NCBI GenBank assembly: GCA_035650255.1
Contig: DASRIA010000013.1
Span: 1-62,447 of the forward strand
DNA length: 62,447 nt
Source: DASRIA01 sp035650255
Lineage (GTDB): Bacteria > Actinomycetota > Thermoleophilia > Solirubrobacterales > JBBDJG01
Direction of reading: 5' to 3'
Part shown: positions 56,737-62,447 of the stretch, in pieces
Layout of the letters: the number at the start of each line of letters is the position of its first letter
Numbering within the stretch: position 1 is the stretch's first letter
Program-made: the position numbers and the translations under genes
Notes under the pieces: model-generated
The model's input: only the letters and a program-made list of their open reading frames with translations
Told to the model about the DNA's origin: nothing
Database searches by the model: none

Positions 56737-58296
56737 TTACCGCTTGCGCTTGGGACGGCGGCCGTACATGAGAACGAGCAGCCGCTCGAACAGCTTGGCC
56801 GTGCCGGCCTTGTTCGGGAACATCGTGGGCTCGCGCTTCGTCCCGAACCGCGTGATCAGCAAGGTCTGCGTGGCGCAGTACTTGCGGATTCCAGGCGCGC
56901 CGTGGCGCGCACCGAGGCCCGACTCGTTCGCGCCGCCGAACGGCGCCTCGATCGCCAGGTAGTTCATGAGCGCGTCGTTCACGCACGCGTTGCCCGCCTC
57001 GAGCCGGCGTGCGACCGCCTCGCCCTTGGCCACGTCCTTCGAGAAGACGCTGGAGTTCAGCCCGTAGCGGCTGTCGTTTGCGAGTTGCACCGCCTCGTCG
57101 GCGTCGCGCACCTTCATGATCGGCAGCGTGGGGCCGAACGTCTCCTCGGTCATGATCTTCATCGTGTGATCGACGCCGGTGAGCACAGTGGGCTCGAAGA
57201 ACTGGCCCGGGCCGTCACCGGCCCTGCCGCCGACCGGAACCTCCGCGCCCTTGTCGATCGCGTCCTGCACGTGGTTGCGCACGATGTCCACCTGCGGAGG
57301 GTTCGTCATCGCGCCGACGTCGACGCTGCCCGCCTGGCCCGGCACGCCCTGGCGCAGCGCACGCGTCTTCTCGATGACCTTCTGCACGAACGCGTCGTGC
57401 ACCGGCTCCTCAACATAAACGCGCTCCACCGAGATGCAGATCTGGCCGCTGTTCCGGAACGCCCATTCCACGGCCATGTTCGCGGCGCGGTCGATGTCGG
57501 CGTCGCGCAGCACGATCATCGGGTCCTTGCCGCCGAGCTCGAGCGACACCGGGATCAGCCGCTCGGCGGCCTGCACGGCGACCTTGCGGCCGGTTGCGGT
57601 GGAGCCGGTGAAGTGGATCATGTCGACGTTGTCGACGAGCGCCGCACCGGTGCGCCCGGCGCCGGTCACGACCGAGAAGACGTCCTCGGGGACGCCGCAC
57701 TCGAGCGCGGCCTCGCCCATCAGGAGGTTGGCGAGCGGGGTGACCTCGCTCGGCTTCAGCACGACCGAGTTGCCCGCCATCAAGGCGGGGATGCAGTCAC
57801 CGAAGCTGTTGGTGAGCGGGTAGTTCCACGGGCCGATCACTCCGATCACGCCGTGGGGCCGGTAGCGGACCACGACCTTCTTCCCCAACAGGAGCAGCGA
57901 GTGCGTGCGGACCTTCTCGTCGGCCAGGTACTTGGGGGCGTTCTTGGCCCAGAACCCGAGCGCGTCGCAGACGTAGAACAGCTCCGCCAGCAAGGCGTCC
58001 TCGCGCGTCTTGCCGTTCTCGCGCACCAGCACCTCGAGCACGCGGTCGCGGTTCTGGACGAGCCAGTACCGCAGCTCGAGCATCGCTTCGGCGCGGCGCT
58101 CGAATCCCTGTGCCTCCCACCCGGGCTGCGCCCGGCGGGCGCGCTCGACGACGGCCTCCACCTGGGCCGGCGTCATGTCGTCCACATGGCCCATCACCTC
58201 GCCGGTCGCCGGGTTGTGCACCGGGATGCGGCCCGCCTGCTCCGGGGGCGCTCCGTTCGAGCGAACGCTGGTGTCGGACTGCTCTAGCGCTGACAT
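56737..58296 (-). CDS. Aldehyde dehydrogenase (NAD(P)+-dependent)
   Basis: 519 residues. It oxidises an aldehyde to the acid. The catalytic Cys is in RNSGQICISVERVYVEEPV, the general-base Glu in SLELGGKDPMIVLRDADIDR, and the cofactor region in GPWNYPLTNSFGDCIPALMA with SEVTPLANLLMG. The C-terminal half carries EETFGPTLPIMKV and FGGANESGLGARHGAPGIRK. It belongs near the succinate-semialdehyde or aromatic-aldehyde branch, but no specific substrate can be given. ATG 58294-58296 follows an AGGAGGT about nine bases upstream. The C-terminus is highly basic (RRPKRKR). It is divergent from the GGDEF/HD-GYP gene. Confidence 0.9.
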   Translation of the reverse strand: MSALEQSDTSVRSNGAPPEQAGRIPVHNPATGEVMGHVDDMTPAQVEAVVERARRAQPGWEAQGFERRAEAMLELRYWLVQNRDRVLEVLVRENGKTREDALLAELFYVCDALGFWAKNAPKYLADEKVRTHSLLLLGKKVVVRYRPHGVIGVIGPWNYPLTNSFGDCIPALMAGNSVVLKPSEVTPLANLLMGEAALECGVPEDVFSVVTGAGRTGAALVDNVDMIHFTGSTATGRKVAVQAAERLIPVSLELGGKDPMIVLRDADIDRAANMAVEWAFRNSGQICISVERVYVEEPVHDAFVQKVIEKTRALRQGVPGQAGSVDVGAMTNPPQVDIVRNHVQDAIDKGAEVPVGGRAGDGPGQFFEPTVLTGVDHTMKIMTEETFGPTLPIMKVRDADEAVQLANDSRYGLNSSVFSKDVAKGEAVARRLEAGNACVNDALMNYLAIEAPFGGANESGLGARHGAPGIRKYCATQTLLITRFGTKREPTMFPNKAGTAKLFERLLVLMYGRRPKRKR

Positions 58297-58391
58297 GTCG
58301 TCGAGACCTCCTGGCCGTGGTCGGTGCTCGCAGTCTACGGCCTGAGGCCAGGCTGGGAGCGGAAGAACACGCCTAATCCCCCAGACGGCGG

Positions 58392-60509
58392 ATGCCGATG
58401 CATGAGTGGATGTTCAGCAGGTCACTGCACCGCACGAACCCTGCGTCCGTTGCCGCCCTCCTGATCGGCATCGCCCTGGTCCCGGTCGGCGTCGGCGCAG
58501 CCGTGGTCGAGCACGACCGCGCAGCGGACTCCCGCCAGCGAGCGCTGGACAACGAGGCCCGCGCCCAGGCCGAGCGCCTCGATTCCTACTACTCGCGGGC
58601 CCGGTCACTCGCCCAGATCACGGCCCGCAACCCGTCCTTCCGTGACTTCTACGCGGAGCCGGGTGCGCGCAGCCAGAAGATCCGCGCGCAGGGGGCGACG
58701 GTGCGGAACGCCAACCGCGCCCTCGCCTATCTCGAGGAGCTCTTTCCCGGGAGCATCGGTGAGGCGTGCTTCATCGACCGCCGCGGGGCCGAGAACGCGC
58801 GCGCGGTGAAAGGCGATATCGAACCCCCGTCCGCGCTGTCTGCGGACGAGACCGGTGCGCCGTTCTTCGATCCGGCATTCGCACTTCAGCCCGGCCAGGT
58901 GCACCAGTCCGCGCCCTACGTGTCGCCGGACACGAACGAATGGGTGATCGCGAACTCGACGCCGATCCGGGCGCCGGGTCAAGCGAAGCCCGCGATCGTC
59001 CACTTCGAGATCACGATCGAGAGCCTGCGCAGCCGCGCCGCGGGCTCGAGCGAGCGGTTTGACGTCGCGATCGTGAACTCACGCACGGGCGACGTGATCG
59101 TTGACAGCCGGGTGCCCCAGCGCGCCGGGAAGCCGCGGGAGCACCGGCACCGCGATGGAGTCCACCTGCACCCGGCCGTTCCCTTGGGCCGGCCGAACGA
59201 CGAGCGGTTCAAGAGCCTCGCCGGCTCCGGCGCGCGGACGGGCACGTTCGAGGTGGAAGGCAGGCCCGCCGCCTTCGCGCGGGTCGACCCGCCGGCTCAC
59301 AACGCGAACCACTGGATCGTCGCAGCCGTCGCGCCGACAGCAGCGGCCGCCTGGTACGAGAGCCTCGGCGTCTCCGAGATCGTGATGCTGATCGGCGCGC
59401 TGCTGCTCCTCACCTTCGGGTTCCTGAGCCTGCGGTCCTCGCAGCGCGAGCTGAAGGACGCAGCGCTGCGCGACTCGCTCACCGGCATGCCGAACCGCCG
59501 CAGCCTGATGGCCGACCTGGAGCGTTGCGTGCGGACCGCCACCCCCGAGCGCCCGCTGCTGCTCGGGTTGTTCGACCTGGACGGGTTCAAGGCGTACAAC
59601 GACACTTTCGGGCACCCGGTCGGCGACGCGCTGCTGGCCCGGCTGGGACACAACCTGTTGTCCGGCGTCGCGCGCACCGGTGGCGCCTACCGGATGGGGG
59701 GCGACGAGTTCTGCGTGCTGGCCACGGTCGAGGCGGGGCGTACCGAGGCCGTCCTCCAGATCGCCTCGCAAGCGCTCAGCGAGCAGGGCGGCGGCTTCCA
59801 CATCACGGCTTCCTACGGCGCGGTGCTGCTGCCGAACGACACGACCGATGTGGCGGAAGCGCTGCGCATCGCAGACCAGCGCATGTACGCGCACAAGGGG
59901 GCGGGGCGCGCATCGGCGGGCCGTCAGAGCACCGACGTACTGCTGCGTGTGCTCGCCGAACGTGACCGGCACCTGGGACAGCACCTCTCCGAGGTGACCG
60001 AGTTGAGCCTGCGGACCGCGCGCCTCCTGAACGTCCCCGAGGAGGAGATGACAGCCCTCGCGCAGGCCGCGTCGCTGCACGATGTGGGAAAGGCCGCGAT
60101 CCCGGACGACATCCTCAAGAAGCCGGGGCCGTTGAGTGACGACGAGGTCCCCTTCATTCACCGCCACACGATCATCGGCGAGCGCATCCTGGGCGCCGCG
60201 CCGGCTCTCTCGAAGCCGGCCAAGCTCGTGCGCTGGAGCCACGAGCACTTCGACGGCCAGGGCTATCCCGACGGGATCGCAGGCGACGAGATCCCCATGG
60301 GCTCCCGGATCATCTGCGTGTGCGATGCGTACCACGCGATGGTGTCCGGTCGCCCGTACCGAGCCGCGCGCGGCTCGGACGAGGCGGTCGCCGAGCTGAA
60401 GCGATGCGCGGGGACCCAGTTCGACCCCGTCGTCGTCGACGCCTTCTGCGCCGTGCTCGCCGAGCAGGGGCCGGCGGCGAAGACGTTCGCCGGCACCGCA
60501 GCCGGCTGA
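58392..60509 (+). CDS. Membrane sensor with GGDEF and HD-GYP domains (c-di-GMP turnover)
   Basis: 705 residues. The N-terminus has a membrane helix (SVAALLIGIALVPVGVGAAV), an extracytoplasmic sensor of about 290 residues (dCache-like), and a second helix (EIVMLIGALLLLTFGFLSL). The GGDEF domain (about residues 355-510) shows LTGMPNRRSLMADLE, LFDLDGFKAYNDTFGHPVGD and an intact signature RMGGDEFCVL. There is no RxxD inhibitory site in front of it. The HD-GYP domain follows: ASLHDVGKAAIPDDILKKPG, HRHTIIGERIL, and RWSHEHFDGQGYPDGIAGDE. Both a cyclase and a phosphodiesterase activity can be expected. The sensor input is unknown. ATG 58398 is an alternative start. Confidence 0.88.
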   Translation: MPMHEWMFSRSLHRTNPASVAALLIGIALVPVGVGAAVVEHDRAADSRQRALDNEARAQAERLDSYYSRARSLAQITARNPSFRDFYAEPGARSQKIRAQGATVRNANRALAYLEELFPGSIGEACFIDRRGAENARAVKGDIEPPSALSADETGAPFFDPAFALQPGQVHQSAPYVSPDTNEWVIANSTPIRAPGQAKPAIVHFEITIESLRSRAAGSSERFDVAIVNSRTGDVIVDSRVPQRAGKPREHRHRDGVHLHPAVPLGRPNDERFKSLAGSGARTGTFEVEGRPAAFARVDPPAHNANHWIVAAVAPTAAAAWYESLGVSEIVMLIGALLLLTFGFLSLRSSQRELKDAALRDSLTGMPNRRSLMADLERCVRTATPERPLLLGLFDLDGFKAYNDTFGHPVGDALLARLGHNLLSGVARTGGAYRMGGDEFCVLATVEAGRTEAVLQIASQALSEQGGGFHITASYGAVLLPNDTTDVAEALRIADQRMYAHKGAGRASAGRQSTDVLLRVLAERDRHLGQHLSEVTELSLRTARLLNVPEEEMTALAQAASLHDVGKAAIPDDILKKPGPLSDDEVPFIHRHTIIGERILGAAPALSKPAKLVRWSHEHFDGQGYPDGIAGDEIPMGSRIICVCDAYHAMVSGRPYRAARGSDEAVAELKRCAGTQFDPVVVDAFCAVLAEQGPAAKTFAGTAAG

Positions 60510-60590
60510 GCCTCCGGCACAGCGCTCGTTCCCTTCACGCCCGCGTGGGTAAGCTCCGCGCACTCACGCGAGCGAATTCGAAGGAGAAGC

Positions 60591-61424
60591 ATGGGACTAC
60601 TCGACGGCAAGACCGCGATCATCACGGGATCGGCACGCGGCATCGGCCGCGCCACCGCGGAGCTGTTCGCGGCCGAAGGCGCGCAGGTGACCATCAACGA
60701 CATCGACGGGGACATCGCCGAGCAGGCGGCGTCCGAGATCAAGGGCGAGACGGTCTCCGTGTCGGGCGACCTCACCAAGCCGGGCGCCTGCGACGAGGTC
60801 GTGCAGAAGGCGATCGACTCGTTCGGCAAGGTCGACATCCTCGTGAACAACGCGGGCTACACCTGGGACGGCGCCGCGCACAAGATGAGCGATGAGCAGT
60901 TCCAGGCGATGCTCGACATCCACACCGTCGTCCCGTTCCGGATGGCGCGCGCGGTCGCCCCGCACATGCGCGAGCCCGCCAAGGCCGAGCGCGACGCCGG
61001 CCAGGAGGTGTTTCGCAAGATCATCAACATCACTTCGATCTCGGGCACCATGGGCAACGCCGGTCAGGTCAACTACTCGTCCGGGAAGGCGGGTGTGACC
61101 GGCCTGACCAAGACGCTCGCGAAGGAATGGGGCCAGTTCAAGATCAACGTGAACGCAGTCGCGTTCGGGTTCGTCGAGACGCGGCTCACCCAGGCCAAGG
61201 AGAAGGGCGAGACGGTGAAGGCCGGCGAGGGTGGGCCGGAGGTCGCCATCGGCGTGCCGGAGCAGATGCGCAACATGGCCGCGATGATCATCCCGCTGCA
61301 GCGCCCGGCGCAGCCGGAGGAGGCCGCGGCTCCCGTGCTGTTCCTGGCGTCGCCGATGTCCAACTACATCCACGGCCAGGTGATCAACGTCACCGGCGGC
61401 CAGTTCGGCGGGATGTTCTGCTAG
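60591..61424 (+). CDS. Short-chain dehydrogenase/reductase (FabG-like)
   Basis: 277 residues from ATG 60591, with GAAGGAG six bases upstream. The Rossmann motif is TAIITGSARGIGRATAELFA, with ILVNNAGYTWDG and the catalytic Ser-Tyr-Lys in INITSISGTMGN and QVNYSSGKAGVTGLTKTLAK. The end VINVTGGQFGGMFC is classic SDR. There is an insert around residues 120-140 (HMREPAKAERDAGQEVFRK) found in some beta-ketoacyl-CoA/ACP reductases. It could be a 3-hydroxyacyl-CoA dehydrogenase-type enzyme that works with the MaoC-like hydratase two genes on. The next gene starts on its stop codon (TAGTG). Confidence 0.92.
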   Translation: MGLLDGKTAIITGSARGIGRATAELFAAEGAQVTINDIDGDIAEQAASEIKGETVSVSGDLTKPGACDEVVQKAIDSFGKVDILVNNAGYTWDGAAHKMSDEQFQAMLDIHTVVPFRMARAVAPHMREPAKAERDAGQEVFRKIINITSISGTMGNAGQVNYSSGKAGVTGLTKTLAKEWGQFKINVNAVAFGFVETRLTQAKEKGETVKAGEGGPEVAIGVPEQMRNMAAMIIPLQRPAQPEEAAAPVLFLASPMSNYIHGQVINVTGGQFGGMFC

Positions 61425-61897
61425 TGGGGCGAGTCGGCGACAAGCTCGCCGAGCTGGGGCTGGAGCTGCCCGCGCCGATGACCGCGCCACCCGGCGTCGT
61501 CCTGCCCTTCGAGCTGGTGCAGCTCAGCGGCGATCATGCCTACGTCTCGGGGCACGGCCCGTGGAACGGCTCCGAGATATTGGTGCGAGGCAAGGTTGGT
61601 GCGGTGGTGTCGCTGGAGGAGGGCTACGAGGCGGCGCGGTTGACGGCGCTGTCGATGCTCGCCTCGCTGCAGCAGGTGCTGGGCGAGCTCGACCGCGTCA
61701 CGCGGTGGGTCAAGGCACTCGGCCTGGTCAACTGCGCGCCCGGGTTCAACAACACTCCCGGTGTGATCAACGGCTTCACCGACCTGATCACCGAGTTGTG
61801 GGGGGACGCCGGGCGCCACGCGCGCTCGGCGATCGGAGCGGCCGAGCTGCCGTTTGACATGTCGGTCGAAGTAGAGGCAATCGTGGAGGTGTCATGA
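61424..61897 (+). CDS. RidA/YjgF-family protein
   Basis: 157 residues from GTG 61424, overlapping the previous TAG by one base. The family pattern is DKLAELGLELPAPMTAPPGV, LVQLSGDHAYVSGHGPWNG, GYEAARLTALSMLASLQQVL, RVTRWVKALGLVNCAPGFNN and HARSAIGAAELPFDMSVEVE, of the longer RidA branch that occurs with acyl-CoA enzymes. RidA hydrolyses reactive enamine or imine intermediates; the longer branch is less clear. The Arg that binds the carboxylate in RidA is present in GRHARSAIGA. It starts inside the SDR stop and ends inside the MaoC start, so the three genes are one translational unit. Confidence 0.88.
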   Translation: MGRVGDKLAELGLELPAPMTAPPGVVLPFELVQLSGDHAYVSGHGPWNGSEILVRGKVGAVVSLEEGYEAARLTALSMLASLQQVLGELDRVTRWVKALGLVNCAPGFNNTPGVINGFTDLITELWGDAGRHARSAIGAAELPFDMSVEVEAIVEVS

Positions 61898-62361
61898 GTT
61901 TGGAAACAACTGCGCCCGACCTGTTCGCGCGCTACCTGGACGACTTGGAGGTGGGCGACTCGTTCACCACCAAGGGCAGGACCGTGACGGAGGCGGACAT
62001 CGTCAACTTCGCGGCCCTCACGTGGGACACGTACCCGCTGCACGTCGACGCGGAGTGGGCGGCGAAGACGATCTTCGGCGAGCGCATCGCGCACGGCATG
62101 CTCGTGCTTTCGTTCGCTGCCGGCCTGGTCCCGATGCAGCCCGGGCCGATCGTCGCGTTCTACGGCATGGAGAAGGTGCGGTTCTTCGCTCCCACCAAGA
62201 TCGGCGACACGATCCGGGTGCACGTCGAGCTGAAGGAGAAGGATGAGCGCGACGACAACGTCGGACTCGCCACCTTCCACCAGGCCGTCATCAACCAGCG
62301 CGACGAGACCGTGTGCAAGTTCATCACGAAGGTCGTGCTCAAACGGCGAGCTGACGCGTAG
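61894..62361 (+). CDS. MaoC-like hydratase/dehydratase
   Basis: 155 residues from ATG 61894, overlapping the RidA stop as ATGA. The single hot-dog fold has the MaoC motif VTEADIVNFAALTWDTYPLH, where Asp and His lie in the active site (D-x4-H type), with ERIAHGMLVLSFAAGLVPMQ and RFFAPTKIGDTIRVHVELKE. It hydrates 2-enoyl-CoA to 3-hydroxyacyl-CoA, often with R stereochemistry. Together with the upstream SDR it could make or use 3-oxoacyl-CoA. The stop shares its last base with the start of the next gene. Confidence 0.9.
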   Translation: MSLETTAPDLFARYLDDLEVGDSFTTKGRTVTEADIVNFAALTWDTYPLHVDAEWAAKTIFGERIAHGMLVLSFAAGLVPMQPGPIVAFYGMEKVRFFAPTKIGDTIRVHVELKEKDERDDNVGLATFHQAVINQRDETVCKFITKVVLKRRADA

Positions 62362-62447
62362 TGGCACTGGCCGAGCCGAGCAGGCTCACCAAGCCGTTGC
62401 CGGGCGGCCGGGAGGGCGCGACGGTGGTGCTGCACCCGCTGGTCTGC
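62361..62447 (+). CDS. Start of an unidentified gene (right edge)
   Basis: 29 codons from GTG 62361-62363, which overlaps the MaoC stop as TAGTG, the same junction as between the SDR and RidA genes. The visible protein begins ALAEPSRLTKPLPGGREGAT followed by VVLHPLVC. Codon use matches the operon. The fragment is too short to name a family. It is probably the fourth gene of the SDR-RidA-MaoC operon, and an MBL-fold or other acyl-CoA-related enzyme would fit, but this is a guess. Confidence 0.6.
   Translation, partial: MALAEPSRLTKPLPGGREGATVVLHPLVC

Overview
The window is about 62 kb of very GC-rich DNA with compact, strongly polarised operons, many GTG and TTG starts, and 4-base GTGA, TTGA or ATGA stop/start overlaps. 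The gene content suggests a high-GC actinobacterium, most likely of the Thermoleophilia (Solirubrobacterales). Pointers are an Mce-type MlaE permease, a WS/DGAT acyltransferase, KorAB, FprA, a PimA-like mannosyltransferase, a DUF3618/holin-like envelope cluster, and several secreted proteins with PKD domains and Arg/Lys-rich tails. No rRNA, tRNA, CRISPR array, insertion sequence or prophage was recognised. The taxonomic placement is inference.

Region 1 (1-8.5 kb) holds the start of an MlaE permease gene, a putative lipoprotein, and a minus-strand nitrogen and central-carbon block. That block is amt, a PII gene (glnK/glnB), glnA, a PucR-type regulator that overlaps glnA, and korAB (2-oxoglutarate:ferredoxin oxidoreductase). 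2-Oxoglutarate links the two halves, because it is both the KorAB substrate and the PII effector. The PII protein has Leu in place of the modifiable Tyr51.

Region 2 (8.5-23 kb) holds a WS/DGAT acyltransferase, metE with an MBL-fold hydrolase, a PimA-like glycosyltransferase fused to a flippase-like membrane domain, and a membrane protein with an alkaline-phosphatase-like domain. A ChdC-like haem protein and fprA run divergently from the latter, and the two divergent start codons overlap in CATG. Then come a frameshifted membrane gene, an HEXXH protein, an ErpA-type Fe-S carrier, a DegV protein and a four-gene envelope cluster.

Region 3 (23-40 kb) has a secreted repeat protein, a nitrilase/TetR pair and a MOSC protein. 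It also has the most distinctive part of the window, a divergon of 14 genes (27.7-38.7 kb). One arm encodes an enoyl-CoA hydratase, an acyl-CoA carboxylase beta subunit, three tandem SnoaL/NTF2-like proteins, a beta-keto acid cleavage enzyme, a family III CoA-transferase/racemase, a tandem-HTH MerR regulator and a GNAT protein. The other arm encodes two acyl-CoA dehydrogenases, a GNAT protein, a fourth SnoaL-like protein and a CmcI-like methyltransferase/hydroxylase. A perfect 16-bp palindrome sits between the arms. This looks like an acyl-CoA catabolic pathway that I cannot match to a described one.

Region 4 (40-62.4 kb) holds a YiiX-like amidase, a GT92 glycosyltransferase next to a NodU-like carbamoyltransferase, an ATP-dependent DNA ligase, and three secreted alpha/beta hydrolases, one with a histidine-rich tail. 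A QsdR-like TetR regulator, a PKD protein, a methyltransferase and a minus-strand exported set (PQQ-type dehydrogenase with PKD, GH1, CAP) follow. The window ends with an aldehyde dehydrogenase, a GGDEF/HD-GYP signalling protein and an SDR-RidA-MaoC operon that runs off the edge.
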